The notes under the pieces: generated by a model
What the model was told of the DNA's origin: nothing
Database searches by the model: none
Seen by the model: only the letters and a program-made list of their open reading frames with translations
In this document: in pieces, positions 1 to 12,800 of the stretch
Position numbering within the stretch: position 1 is the first letter of the stretch
How the letters are laid out: the number at the start of each line of letters is the position of its first letter
Translations under genes and position numbers: made by a program
DNA from: Mesostigma viride
Lineage: Eukaryota > Streptophyta > Mesostigmatophyceae > Mesostigmatales > Mesostigmataceae
Assembly: GCA_009746045.1 (NCBI GenBank)
Contig: RPFO01002017.1
Coordinates: 62,001-126,000, forward strand
Length of the DNA: 64,000 nucleotides
Reading direction: 5' to 3'

Positions 1-395
1 TATGAGCATAGAACAGGCCACTAGATGGGGGATGCCCAAAGTAAATAAAAAATATACAATGAAATCCCCAATAAACCGATCCCCACCGACGACATTCAAG
101 CAAAACAAACTAAAAACCTCTGCGCTGGTTTGATCACAAAGTTGGCACATCTGCAGAACCACAATATTCTGTATAGCTGACAAAATTTGTGCGTCGAGCG
201 AGCAGATACTGCGTGGATCACCAGCAGGACCGCGTGGCTAGTTAATTCAGCAATTATTTGAATAAGCAGAACTGGATATGAGTCTTATCAACGTGCACAC
301 CCGACTAAACTACAGACGCACCCCAATCTAACCAACAGGGGCAGCCCTGGTTATCAAAGTGCTCCTATTCCAAGATGACCTTCTCATCCACGGCA
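1..395. other. Left edge, intronic or 3' part of the B9D1 gene
   Basis: No exon could be recognised here. The B9D1 reading frame ends at a splice donor at position 752 on the minus strand, so its last exons should lie here or beyond the left edge. No convincing continuation is visible in 1-395. Confidence 0.4.
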
Positions 396-762
396 CGCTC
401 ATGGCAGCTGCTCACCGCAGCTAATTATCCAAATGCTCCTATCACCCACCACACACCAGTGGCAGCTGCTCACCGCAGCTACTTATCCAAATGCTCAAAT
501 CACCCACAGCGCACCAGTGGCAGCTCCTCGCTGCAGCTATCCATCAAGGTACTCCTGTCACCCACCACACACCAGTGGCAGCAGCTCACCTCCCCGCCAA
601 CCCCAGGACCCCTATGACCAGTGCAGTTTGGGTTTAGGGTTTTGGGTTAACACCCGTGGCAGCAGCTCACCTTCCCGCCCACCCCATGACCCCTATCACC
701 GGGGCAGTTTGGGTTTAGGGTTTAGGGTCAACACCCGTGGCAGCGGCTCACCTTCCCGCCCA
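396..762 (-). repeat. Tandem copies of the B9D1 exon-5 donor edge
   Basis: Read on the minus strand, the true exon edge GGGCGGGAAG followed by GTGAGC (about 740-762) recurs near 658-680 and 575-597 at about 79-bp spacing. More diverged copies about 60 bp apart (share GGCAGC..CTCACC on the plus strand) continue down to about 400. Two copies carry a TTTAGGG-type telomere-like stretch (about 635-655 and 711-730). These are intronic echoes of a splice junction. Confidence 0.7.
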
Positions 763-2074
763 TCCCCCCGGCCAGGAAACCGAGGGTCCGAGAACTCAGC
801 GGGCATGCCCGTGACCCACGACATGAACTGCTGGAAGAGGGATGCCGAGAGTGGCCGGTACAGCCGCACCTTGGACAGGAATCTGCAGATGGGGTCCGCG
901 ATTGGTGCGCCAGATGTAGTAACCGGAAGCAGTGAAGCTCTATGCAGTGATCAGTGTGCCAGCATTAGTAACCAGAAGCAGGGAAAGTGGGTGCCGACAA
1001 AGCCAGCAATCAGCAACCGCAGGCACGGGCACGCGGTGGACTACGGAGGGAAGCTTACTGGGAAATGAACTTACTGACGAGAACGCCTGATAATCGTCTG
1101 ATGAAGGAGGCTTGCGGAAGGAGAAGAACCCCCAAGGACAGACCTCCCACGCCCACCCCCACCCCCAAATAGAGATTGGATCCCCACCGTGGTTTGGCAG
1201 GGAACATGCGAACATGCGGAGCCAACAGACTGATTTACTATGCTCCGTCCGATCTAATTCATCGAAAGATGTGGACAACAGATAGTAGGTGGCAGTGGGA
1301 CCCAGCGCACCTGCCAGCCGCGGTGGGCAGGTGCACCGCCCCGTAGCCCTTGATGACGTCACGCCCGAGCGCATCAACTTGGAACACGCTCAGCACAAGC
1401 TGGCGCGTCGGTAGGGGAGCAGGCAAGCAGAACACGTTTACGGGGGCACAGGCCCGAAGAATCCACACAGAAGAGGAGATAAAAGGCAGGATGACCGAAT
1501 ACATATGAGGACTTGCATGAATATCCGGAGTTTTACAGAATTAGGCTAGCGCATGCCATGGTACATCGACTGTCCAGTGCTGCATGATTGCAAAGCGACA
1601 ACTGGCACAAGGTCGGTGCATCTCGCTCACCCCCCATGTGGTAATCTCCTGTGTCGGCTCCGAGCCCACGCAGGCACACTGGACTGAGCATCCACATACC
1701 TACTGACATACTTGCTCTCTACTTCGTGACTTGCACCCCCGCATAGCTTATTGGTCCTTACTGTCTGACCACATAGCGTTCTAACTCTACCATTTCAATG
1801 TATTGCAAGCGCTGGCTCACCTGCGGCCAGACAAACGCATCGGTACCGGGAAGTTCCACAGAGCCCCCTTAGGTGACTATCTTATTCTAACCGCTTATTG
1901 AACGAAGCTGCTGGCTCACCTGCGGCCAGCCGAACGCGTTGGTGCTCTTGTATGTGATGTCGATGGGGAAGTTCCACACAAGGGACGCGTCAGGGCCCGA
2001 CGAGCGACGGGTAATCTGGGTGATGCCGTCCTCCACACCCTGGAGTGGGGGGCTTGAGGGGGGGTTTGAAATGG

Positions 2075-2122
<48 letters not shown>

Positions 2123-3474
2123 CAGGTCAGTCAACGAGCATGCACAACTGTCACAAGCTTGTTGGCGTGACCGTGGAGAAATAGAGAAAATTGTCGGCCT
2201 GTCCACAAGAAGTACGTCTTGGAGCTGCCATAGAGAAAAACGAGTGGCCAGAGAGCAATAAGCAGCGAGACATGCTGGCCTCAGTTACTGCTCCGACACA
2301 TGCTAATGGAATTGTCCACAGGTGTACTGCCAGTAGTGTACATAACTTCATAACCAACTCTCCTCGCAGTGTTCCTCAGGGAAACTACATGGGTGTGTGA
2401 CTGAGCATATGACAGTTCGTAAAATTTAGGCCTATGGTATGACACCTAGTAGTATAGTAGGCTGGCCGCCGGGACAGGTGCTCCTTTCTAGACGACATGC
2501 CAAGATTTTGCAAGGGGTGACAGGGTAGGCCGGGGTAAGCAAATACAACATATACAACCTGACGCAGCACAACACAATCGGATGCCCTGTCATGCCTTTG
2601 GCATGGCCTTGGGCCAAGGTCAGCATACTTCATCTAAACACCAGTTTCAAAAAGGCAAGAAACGTCCTTGTGTGGATATCTTCCCTTCGTGGCGGTATGG
2701 AATCAAGAGTCAAACCCATTGTGAGCGGCCGCCCTTGTATCCATGTCTGCACTAACCAGCACTACTTAAATTGAAGGGCAACAGCCAAAGCCCTCAAGGA
2801 ACAGGCTAGCCATGCCAGAACACCACCAGCCCCTGGGTGATGTACATAGAGCATGCTGCGCAGCAGCCACATTGACTATGATGTGAAGTTGGCTTGGGCT
2901 TTTCTATGCCCATCAAGTGACACGACCGTGGCATCAGTTGGACTGGCAAGGCAGTGGGTTGGACACTGGATTCTCAATTGGATATGGAAGACTGGTGGGT
3001 GGGTAAGGGGGTTTCCAGGTACTATTCCGACGGCAGGGATTGCTCATAGAAATACGAATACTCACATCCAGGACGTGCCAGTCATCGCCATGGACCATTA
3101 CATATTTGCAGTAGGCATTGTCGGCATCGGGAATCTGCCATGCAAAAGCCATGCAGTGCAAAAGGATCCTACAAGTTAAATATTGGGCGAGAAGGCGGAG
3201 GTCTACAGGAAACCAAAAGGCTGTCTACGTCTTTCGCTGCCTACGATGTTTCACAGTTCGAGGCAACCGGAAGAAAAATAGCATCGAAAAAAAATGACAT
3301 GAAAATCAATGCGAGGCAAAATCATTCGATCCTTAATGCAACGAAAAAGGCAGGCGCACGTAGTGGACAGCACGCGAAGCGCATACGCAAATTGGCGCGG
3401 TGAAAACATGTGATCCTTACATCAGCGTACTCCAACTGCCCAGTGGCCATCAACATAAAGCTTGTGGGGTCCAT
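752..3474 (-). CDS. B9D1: B9 domain-containing protein 1, 5' five exons (partial)
   Basis: B9D1 is a component of the MKS/B9 complex at the ciliary transition zone, the gate at the base of cilia and flagella. Exons on the minus strand are 3474-3421, 3134-3066, 2039-1920, 1399-1311 and 882-752. All have GT donors and AG acceptors, with phases 0,0,0,2,1 that chain without a stop into 154 codons plus one base. The start ATG at 3474 gives [18 protein letters not shown]. Family landmarks are NAYCKY in exon 2, [21 protein letters not shown]-like text in exon 3, GYGAVHLP in exon 4 and [15 protein letters not shown] with GREG-like end in exon 5. These match B9D1 more closely than B9D2 or MKS1, from memory of the family. 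About 50 C-terminal residues expected from the usual length of about 200 are missing beyond the left edge. It is divergently arranged with the armadillo gene. A 36-base C run (sense strand) lies upstream of the exon-3 acceptor. Identification is confident; the 3' end is not seen. Confidence 0.86.
1809..1865 (-). repeat. Decayed copy of the end of B9D1 exon 3 in the next intron
   Basis: The plus-strand text GCTGGCTCACCTGCGGCCAG at about 1810 repeats the true exon-3 donor edge at about 1912. It continues with a gapped copy of the following exon bases (ending GGGAAGTTCCACA). It is a splice-edge echo about 100 bp downstream of the real junction in the direction of transcription. Confidence 0.75.
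2076..2111. repeat. 36-base G homopolymer (C run on the B9D1 sense strand)
   Basis: An uninterrupted G run in the plus strand lies 37 bases upstream, in transcription order, of the B9D1 exon-3 acceptor. It could serve as an extreme polypyrimidine tract. Length may be inaccurate in an assembly. Confidence 0.9.
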
Positions 3475-4397
3475 CAGACTGGCTTGGTTAATCAACTTCG
3501 CTACGACCCGGCTAAATAATCTAAAAGGCCGATGAACGTGGCGAACTAGGAAAGAAGTATATGACCAGAAAAGTATATGACCACCATCGGTGAATTATTC
3601 AAAACATTTGCGAGTAAGCCCTCGGAAACAGTTGCCGGGACAACCATAGCGTGGAATGGTCTGTGCCGGCATATTCACTAACGCCCGGAGCCCGTCCGTA
3701 GCTCATCACAGTATCTCATTCCGTAATTATGTGCCCTAGTGAAATCGTACAGTCCCACGTTGTGCCTCTGACCCTTGAAACCTAGTAAGGCGTCTGCCCT
3801 AGGCCAGAATTTGGCTGTGAAGACCACTGAATTTAAAAATTTTAGAGATGTCTCGTGGGCATGGTGGTCAAATACGTGAATTCTAAGGTTCGCGCCAACT
3901 CCGAATACAGTCCCCGCCTTTTCTCCGAGCAGGACTTACTCCGCGCGCCCGTATATCTGCATGTCCGTTGACTCCGGCTACCGGTATACGCTCTAACGCG
4001 CCGCGCCAATCGCTAGTAGATTATGTCTGCAATGTCCGTACCATTATATGCAGCGAGATCTTGCCAGGTTGGACAGTGTGTTGATGGGCTTTCACCTTTA
4101 CTTGAGAATCTGTCACACTTGGTGTCAGGTTATGCTCAATTATGATGTACCGCGCGCCGGCCAATACACCACCAGACACCACGAACTCGGGCAGGCGGGT
4201 CACGGTTGATTACAGCTCACCGTGCTCTTCGTTAGAGGCGATGGCCACGGTCAATGAATGGGCGACAATCGCATATGGTGTTTGACACTGGCATTGTCGC
4301 TGGGAAAGGCTAGAACATAAAACCAAAATCTATGCCTGCAAGAAATCACTTTGTTTTGACGACACCCGTTGGGTTTCTGCGGTGACACTAAGAAACC
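3475..4397. promoter_or_regulatory. Divergent promoter region between B9D1 and the armadillo gene
   Basis: This 923-bp gap separates two start codons on opposite strands, so both promoters should lie here. No coding exon was recognised. Visible elements are a direct repeat AGTATATGACCA at 3556-3567 and 3572-3583 (82-110 bp upstream of the B9D1 start), an imperfect palindrome GTTGCCGGGACAAC at 3631-3644, and an A/T-rich ACATAAAACC at about 4315 upstream of the armadillo start. Transcription start sites are not determinable by eye. Confidence 0.6.
3631..3644. promoter_or_regulatory. X-box-like imperfect palindrome
   Basis: GTTGCC-GG-GACAAC differs at one base from a perfect GTTGCC/GGCAAC inverted repeat, the form of the RFX X-box found upstream of ciliary genes in animals. 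It lies 157 bp upstream of the B9D1 start. RFX factors are not known from green algae, so this may be chance. Confidence 0.3.
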
Positions 4398-6792
4398 ATG
4401 TCGTCGTTCATGCGCATCATTCCTTACGAGGACTTAGAGCAGGACAGCGAGCGATTTTCACATCGCATTGGTCGAAGCTCTGGATTTTCGGGCGTGTTTC
4501 TCATTGATGCTGATGACTACAAATGGGCAGTGAAGCGTATCGACAAGAAAAATTGTAAGCACCCATCTTGATATTACGCAATGCCGCCTTTCAATATTAT
4601 ATTTATTATGTTTTACTCGCGCCTGCCTGTATCAATGCAGGCGCGCAGGTCGGGGTTGGCTTAGAATAATGCGACTGTGACAGCCTGCCATGTAGAACTA
4701 CAGGCGTTGCATGTTATTTTGCGCGACTTTGCCGAGGACTGCCAAGGAGGAATGGTCGAAACGTTAGTTAAGATGCCACCCTGTCGTCGATCGTGGCATT
4801 GGCCAGCTGTTGAGTGAAATGCAGCGAGCACTTCTGCAAGTGCCTGCCTTCCAAAATTTTTCTTAGATCCTGTTTTTGGACTGGCCCCAACTGTTTGTAT
4901 TGCTTCGACCGGTGTTATCGCTGCGAATATCTAGTGGCTGTTTCTCGGCGGTTTTTAGTGTGAGGTCATCGACATGCAAGTAATGCTATTGCAGGAGAAT
5001 GGGAATGTGTTCGTCCCATACAGAAATATTTTGCCTCAGCTAGCCAGGTATTGTCTTCCGTTACACCCCTCCTCTGCCGCTTTGTGTGTTTCCTCCTGGC
5101 TGAGTCCCATGCAAGTATTGCCCAGCCACGGGTTGCAAGACGTTTTCGGCATGACTTTCTTCTATATTTCAGTCGAGAAATCGCGCTAATCCGCGCATAT
5201 TAGTGGATTAGAGAGAAAAAGAGATAAAACTTCCTGTTAATATCCTAGCTCAAGCTGGTACCTGACCTTCGTTCCCCACTGGGGCGGTTACTAGCCAGGC
5301 ATGGGCCTTGGTCTTCCCTCCTCCCCGCCCCCCAAAAAACTTTGGGTAACACTACCATTTGTAGATGTAGAACACTCCCTGACTTCCACCATCCCCCAAA
5401 ACAATCCCCCCAAGTGTCCCTGACCTCCCCCCCCCCCGCCCCTTGATTCTGGCCCATTCTTGTGCTTGCCAATCTCTGGACCCCTATCACTTGGACCTCC
5501 ATTTCTTGGACTCCCCGCCCCGCTCCACCCCCACCAGCGTCCAAGGATGCCTCTTTCCTGCAGGACATCAGCGCGCTGTCGTCCAGCCTGCACCACCCGC
5601 ACCTGCTGCCCCTCTCGGGCGTATCTGTCCACAACGGCGTGCATTGCGTGGTGTACCCCTACATGAGGAAGGGCAGCCTGCACGCGAGGCTGCGATCGCT
5701 GGGTGCGTCGCGGCATTTGGAAAGCCATGGCCCTAGAATGTTTTACTCCTGGGATAGCTCCTCGGCATGGTTGCTATACGGGGACAGCTTTACAGGGGTC
5801 ACTACTGGGGATACCTGCTCCTTTGGAATAGCTAGATGTGGATGGCTCCTGGGGATGATGGCTCTATGGGGATAGCTTCTGGTGGTGGTAGCTCCTGGGG
5901 ATGATGGCTCTATGGGGATAGCTTCTGGTGGTGGTAGCTCCTGGGGATGATGGCTCTATGGGGATAGCTTCTGGTGGTGGTAGCTCCTGGGGATGATGGC
6001 TCTATGGGGATAGCTTCTGGTGGTGGTAGCTCCTGGGGATGATGGCTCTATGGAGATAGCTTCAAGTGGTGGTAGCTCCTGGGGATGATGGCTCTATGGG
6101 GATAGCTTCTGGTGGTGGTAGCTCCCGGGGATGATGGCTCTATGGGGATAGCTTCTGGTGGTGGTAGCTCCTGGGGATGATGGCTCTATGGGGATAGCTT
6201 CTGGTGGTAGGAAGGGTTCATGGGAGTGGCTTCACTAGGTCTCTGCAGGTGTAGCCCCTTGATAAAGGGGGGGATGCTATAACTTTACCATGGGGGTTAA
6301 GTTCTGGGAATGCCCGTTTTGCGCTGATGACTTCAGGGGGGTAAGCCCTCCCAGCCTGGGGAGGTACTGACCGTGGAGGAAGCCAGGTTGTGGTTTCTCA
6401 TTTCAGTGGCAAAATGTGCATACTTTTGTCGCCTTGGCTGTTTGCCACCCGCGCGTGGCCTCTTTGCCACCCGCGTGTGGCCACCTGATTGTCTGGTCCT
6501 GACTCCTTTTTTTGGGGGGGTGGGGTGGGGGTGGGGGTGGGGTGGGGGGGTGGAAAGGGAGGGTACAGGGCTTTTTTCCTGCATTCATAAATCGGCAGCA
6601 ATCAAGAGCCTTGTTTGCAAAAACGGCGTGCTTATGTGTCTGTTGGCATGCTTTTTGTGTGCAGTTATATATTTACACTTGCTCGAAATTGTAATATCTT
6701 GTGGCCCCCCCCCAAAAGATGATAAAGCTCAAGTCCCAAAAGCCAATCCCCTAGCCTCTCACCAACTGAAACTTTTGCCCACCTAACCCCCT

Positions 6793-6826
<34 letters not shown>

Positions 6827-9800
6827 TTCTCCCCCCTCTGCCCCCCCTTTCCCCCTTCTTCCACCCCGCCCCCACCCCCCCCCAGACCGTGAGCCACTCC
6901 CCTTCCAGCACCGGCTCCGCCTTGCGCTGGGGGTGGCGCGGGGGATCCAGGCGCTGCAGCAGCACGGCATCGTGCACGGCAACCTGAAGAGCACCAACGT
7001 GCTGCTGGACGACGCGGGCAACGCCAAGCTGACCGACGTGGGGGTGTTTGAGGAGCTGCCGACCGACAAGCTGGAGCGCGTGGAGGTGAGGGCCAGAGAT
7101 TCGTGGCAGAGCATTAGGGGTGGAAGGGTGAGGCGTGAGTGGTGGTAGACTCTAGACACGGTATTGGCCGACCGACAAGCTGGAGTTCAGTCATGAGGGG
7201 GGCCTGCAGTAGTGGCAGTATCAGGGTAGCGTCAGGGGTAAGGGGGTGGGGCACACCATCAGGGGGTGGGGCATCAGAAATAGGAACGGAGGCAGACGCA
7301 GCGTTGCTGCAGTGTTGTCGCTGTCATGATGCCTGCCATGTTAAGTTCCAACCGGCGCTGCTAGCAGTGTGTTGTGGATGGGCAGTAATGCCCGCTTAAT
7401 GTCTACGACAGGTTGCCTGCTCCTTGCAAAAAAGGCGGGGGGGGTTAGGGCAGGTTGGGGGGGTTGGGGGGGTGGGGGAAATGAGGTGGCTTGTGGGGAG
7501 TGTCTGTACAGGCTGGAGGTGGGCAGGTGGCGGAGCATGCGGGCAGGTAGCAGCAGTCAGGCATCAGTGTTCATAAATGTGAGGACAGCAGCATAAGGGA
7601 ATTGCTTATAATTGTCTTCATGGCTCTCAGGGACGGCCAGTTTTCCCATCCTGGCCTACCCTGTGCTGATCCCCCCCTAATGTGACATTTGTGACATTTT
7701 CCTTCCTTTCGGCGGTTTCCCCTCTCCATTCCCCCTCCTCCCCCTTTTTACCCCCGCCCCCTTGCCCCCCCCCCCTTTTTCCTCAAACCCCCATTGCCCC
7801 CCTCGTATCACTACCCTCCCTCCCTCCCTCCGGCCGTTCCACTCCCCCTGCGGCCCCGCTCAGAAAACCGCTGGCTTCCAAGACCCCGCCGTCAAGTGCG
7901 TGGACGACCTGTCCCCCGCAGCCGACGTCTTCTCGGTTGGGATGGTCCTCTTCGAGCTGCTCACGGGGAAGGAGGCCTACAACCCGAAGCAGCTCAACCC
8001 GACACTCGCCATGTGGGTGCGCAAGCGCATCCGTAGCTTGGGGGCGGACCGGCGCGAGGACCCGGCCGCGGTGGCGGATGACATCGGGGACCCTGCGTGG
8101 CCGCTGCAGGTGTTCACGCCGATGCTGGCGCTCGCGCTCAAGTGCACCGAGTCGGATGTGGAGGCACGGCCCAGCATCTCGCAGGTGGGTGTGGCGATTA
8201 TCATGTGTTTTGTCGGTTAAGACAATGAATATTTCTGTTTCTATCTACATTGCCGGACGTGGAGGCAAAGCCGGGCATCTTGCAGGTGGCTTGGCTGACA
8301 TCTTATATCTTAAATAGGCCATGTTTGTGTACTGTTTTTTATTTGTCTTGGTGGACGCAGAGGCCCGGCCCAGCATCTCGCAGGTGGATCTGGTCAATTT
8401 TTGCCAAATGTTTGATGGGCGCCTGCTTATGTCTGGTAACTTCTGATACAGCGGACGCGGCATAGGGCAGGTGGGTCAGGAGCCGTCCAGCCAGGTACAG
8501 CAGGCCTGGGTTGCAAAATGCAGGTGGGGGGGGGCGTCTTCACTAACCGCGCCGTATCGGACATAGTCCTCATCCTCTCCACCTCCGGTTGCCAATTTAA
8601 AATTCCAGAGTTGACCCTTGTACGTGTGATTTGGCGGGTGCTTTGGGTGCGTGAACTTATTTAGACAGAACACATCCTCCCCCCACCCAAAAAAGAAACG
8701 CCACCACCACCACCACCACCGCCGATTTGCGAATGGGGGGTTTCCCACTGACCCTTATAATGAAGCCCCTCCATCAGCCCAAGGTCAACGCACCGCCCCA
8801 CCTGACCCCACCTCATGAACACTCGCTTCTGATTCTCCCCCTCTATAAGTGCCCTCTTTCCGTGCCCCCCCCCCCCCCCCCCCTACCCCTGCAGGTTGTC
8901 GAGCGCCTAGAACTGTTGCTGGTCGAATCTGCCAAGGACAGCCGTGCCCCGGAAGCCTTCCTGCTCCCCCCCGACGGCATCTGCGTCATCTGCCTCCAGC
9001 GCAAGCGGCGCGAGGAGCTGTGGTGCGGCCACGTGTCCATGTGCCCGCCCTGTGCGCGCGACCTCAAGAAGAAAGGCCACGGGTGCCCCATGTGCCGCGC
9101 GCCCGTGCGCATCGGTTACGCTGGCGTTGGTGACGGCTCCGTGGGGGTCGAGGGGGCGGCTGCCTCCGCCAGGAATGATGATGACGCTGCCCCTGTGGCG
9201 GCGGCGACGTTGAACGGAAGGCACGGTCAGGAGGAGGAGGAGGTGGCTAGCAAGCAGGAGGCGAGGGCGGCACCATCACAGGTGTCTGTGGGGGCGGGCG
9301 CGGGACTAGGCGTTGGGGGCGGCGTGGCGGGTCGGGGCCAGAATGCGCCGCCGGATAATATTCGGTTGCTGGTGGAACAGTTGACACGGGGGCGGGACAT
9401 CGAGGTGCTCTCGTCGGCGCGGGAGTTGACGCGTATGGCAGAAGAAGGGGAGATGGCACGCCGAGCAATCTGCGATGCGGGTAAGAGGCCATGGCACCAT
9501 CTGCGACGCGAGTGGGGGGCGCCGATTGATTTTGTGAAGTATACAGCGCACTCATGCTCTTGTACCGTGACATGGAGCTATCGGTGTCCATCAATGAGTA
9601 TTTGTTCATGTCAAGTAATGTAACGTGTGCGGTCACTCTAGTCACCACCGTAGTAAAATATAGGCACAAAATGGAGAGAGCAAGTCTCAGCGATGTTGGC
9701 CTGGCAAGGGAGCATGGCTTGCTTGGGTAGCCTTTAGGTGCAACCCAGGCTTTGAGAGTTGAATCATTGGGGTGGCAGCCGGGAGGCCCAGAATCTGGTA

Positions 9801-12800
9801 AAAATTGGTGATGCGGTTTTAATGCCCTCACTGTTTCCCTTGCCTCATTTATTGAGGGCAAGAGGAAAGGACAACTATCAGGCGCAGTGAGTTTGATCAG
9901 CTGAATCGCCCTCCTCTTTACACGAGTTAGCGACCCTTGCCTCCGCACTGCGGCTGTCCAATCTCACGCGGGCCTGCCACTGTTTGTACGCCTCCCCACT
10001 CTTGCAAAAGGCCGCATTTTGGTCCCAACCAATGGCCTTATCTTGTGCTCACCCATCGTGTGCTCTCCAATGCTCACTGTCACGCACATAGCCTGGAGTT
10101 CCTTCCATCTGTTTCTGATGTGCTCTGTCCAGCCTTGCACCTTGTCATTTCCTGATGCACATGTGCAATCTCCACACCAACGCCCCTCCTCACCCATCTA
10201 CCTCCCTGGCTCCTTGGTTCCATCCCATCCCATTTTGCCTCCTCCCATCCCCTCCCATTTTCCCTCCTCCCGACCCCTCCATTTCCCCTCCTCCCATTCC
10301 CTGCCATTCCCCCGCCTCCCAACCCCTCCCACTTTGCTTCCTCCCATCCCCTCCCAATTTTCCTCCTCCCTACCCCAGGCGCGGTCATCGTGGCAGTGCG
10401 CCTGCTTAAGAAGGGCACCGCAGGCGACCGGCGGGAAGCCTCGATGCTCGTGCGCGCGCTCGCCCGCTCCCCCGTGGTCGCGTCCGCCGTGACGGCCGCC
10501 GGTGCCGTCGCCCCACTGGTGGCCATGCTGGGCATGGGCGTCGCAGAGGGCGAGGTCGCGCTACAGGTGGGTGGGTGGTGGGGTGGTGGGTGGGTGGTGG
10601 GTTGGGGGGGGAGGGGGGGGGACGAGGGGGGATGGGGGGGGCAGGGAATGAGCGCCACGGATCCTGTTTCCTCCTATTTGGGGGTGGGTGGGCATGATGG
10701 CAAGGTGGAACCGTGTTGTCTCCTTCTTCTTGTTGGCGCGAGCAAACGTCGGCGATCCAAGGGTTGTCGGAACGTATCATCCCTATATATGTGTGTCATA
10801 TCCTCGCAGTGCTCCTAAATATGTGTGTCTTGTCCTTGCAGTGCCCCTATGTGGCCAGCATGCGTGCCACTATGGGAAGCCAAGCCTGCAGGCGGGTTGG
10901 TGGTTACCCTGGCAGTCTTTGGTAGATTGCGGCTCCCCCATGTGACGGGCGATGGGCTCAAGCGCAAGGTTTCCATGCTGGTGCTTTCCCCTGTGTGTGG
11001 GTCTCGTATCTTTGCGGCGCTCTTGCATGGCCAGCATGCGTTGCCGGTTCTGTTGGTGCTTCTCTGTCAGCTGACATCCCTAATCGGACCATCTTCGTGG
11101 TTACGTGCCCCTATCGTCCATATCGCCCGTATCGCCCCTGTCGCCCCTGTCGCCCCTGTTGACCCTATCGACCCTATCGACCCTATCGACCCTATCGACC
11201 CTATCGACCCTATCGACCCTATCGACCCTATCGACCCTATCGACCCTATCGACCCTATCGACCCTATCGACCCTATCGACCCTATCGACCCTATCGACCC
11301 TATCGACCCTATGGACCCTATGGACCCTATGGACCCTATCGACCCTATCGACCCTGTCGACCCTATCGACCCTGTCGCCCCTATCGACCTTATCGACCCT
11401 ATCGACCCTATCGACCCTATCGACCCTATCGACCCTATCGACCCTATCGCCCCTGTCGCCCCTGTCGCCCCTGTCGCCCCTGTCGCCCTTGCGCGCGTCC
11501 TGTGGTCTCCTGCCCCAGATCCTGTCGGACTTGGCGGACGCGGGCGGTGCTGAGGTGGCTGCCTCCATTGCAGCCGCAGGCGCCATCCCCGCCCTGGTGG
11601 AGATCCTCCGGGGTGGCACCCCTGAGGGCAAGGTGCATGCGGCCGGTACCGCACGCGCGCTCTGCGCCAGGAGGTAGGCTGTCACAGGGCCTAAAGGGAA
11701 ACGCTATACTGGCTATAATATAGACGCTACAATAGCTATAATTGCTAGACGGAAGATTGATATCATAGTAGTAGCTTGAAGGGGAATGATGACACAGTAT
11801 CGACTATGATATCATATCGTTATGGGGAAACGATACTAGAGCTTGAAGGGAAGTGATGTAATAACTGGAAGGGGAATGATAACACAGTATCGACTATGAT
11901 ATCATATGATATCATATCGTTATGGGGAACCGATACAAGAGCTTGAAGGGAAGTGAGGTAATAACTGGAAGGGGAACGATAACACAGTATCGACTATGAT
12001 ATCACATCGGTATGGGGAAACGATACTAGAGCTTGAAGGGAAGTGTGGTAATAACTGGAAGGGGAGCTACATCTCTTCCCCCCCCTTCCCCCCGGGGGCT
12101 GGACCTGCTAATGACACCTCTTAGCCATGGTCCTGACCTTCTGCTTTTCCTAAGCGATATCCCATGAATATTAACCCCTTTTCTACCCACCCATCATCAC
12201 CTTCCTGCCCACTTGTCGCCCGCACTTCTTGCCGCAATGCCCCCATCGCCCCCCCCCCCCCTCCCCCGGCCGCACCAACTCACCAACACCACACCAACAG
12301 CCCCGCAATCGCCGCGGCCCTAGCGCGTGCGGGTGCGATCACCCCCCTCGTCGACCTACTCCCCATCAAGCACGTGCCCCTCGCCGCCCACAACGCGGCC
12401 GCGGCGCTCGCCCACCTGGCGGTCCCCCGCGACGTCCGCGTGACGCTCGCGCGGTCCGGCGCCGTGCCCCAGCTTGTCGAGATGCTGTCCGACGCCTCCG
12501 ACGCCTCAGCCCGCTGCCTGGCCGCCCATGCCCTCTGCGTGCTCGCGCGTGACGTCGAAGAGAACCAGCGCATTGTTCTGGTCGCCGCTGCCGTGCGCCC
12601 ACTCGTGGGGATCATCTCGGCGTTCCGGGAGCGGGGGGCTGCGGGGGGGATTGATGAGCCGGCGGCGTGTGCGGCGGCCGAGGCCATCGGGTGCTTGTCC
12701 GCGTGCTCCGCCGCCAGCGGGGGCGGTGCGGCGTCTGTCTCGGGGACGGTTGGCAGCATGGCGTCCTCGCAGGCCGTGCTGGTACGTGGAACCTTGAACA

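Larger units (their letters stand above)
4398..8184 (+). other. Kinase-like domain (exons 1-4) of the armadillo gene
   Basis: Exon 1 gives the glycine loop IGRSSGFSGVF (residues 24-34) and WAVKRI with the ATP-binding lysine K46. Exon 2 gives the C-helix and hinge region (FLQDISALS, then VVYPYMRKGSL). Exon 3 gives HGNLKSTN at 138-145 and TDVG at 157-160. Exon 4 gives DVFSVGMVLFELLTG and CTESDVEARPSI, the F- and I-helix marks of RLK/Pelle kinases. The catalytic Asp of HRD is Asn140, and the C-helix Glu appears as Asp. The DFG Asp (158) and K46 remain. Plant LRR-III receptor-like pseudokinases carry the same HGN substitution. It is therefore probably a nucleotide-binding or docking module, not an active kinase. 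No signal peptide or membrane span precedes it. Confidence 0.82.

Noticed and set aside
433-1068. Plus-strand 211-codon frame near the left edge
   Set aside because: It is antisense to B9D1 exon 5 and the echo repeats, with no family features.
10825-11685. Long frames of about 190-240 codons on both strands with Pro-Ile-Asp or Val-Asp-Arg repeats
   Set aside because: They are produced by the 9-bp intronic minisatellite, which has no stop in several frames; the real exon 7 starts at 11519 in a frame fixed by its neighbours.
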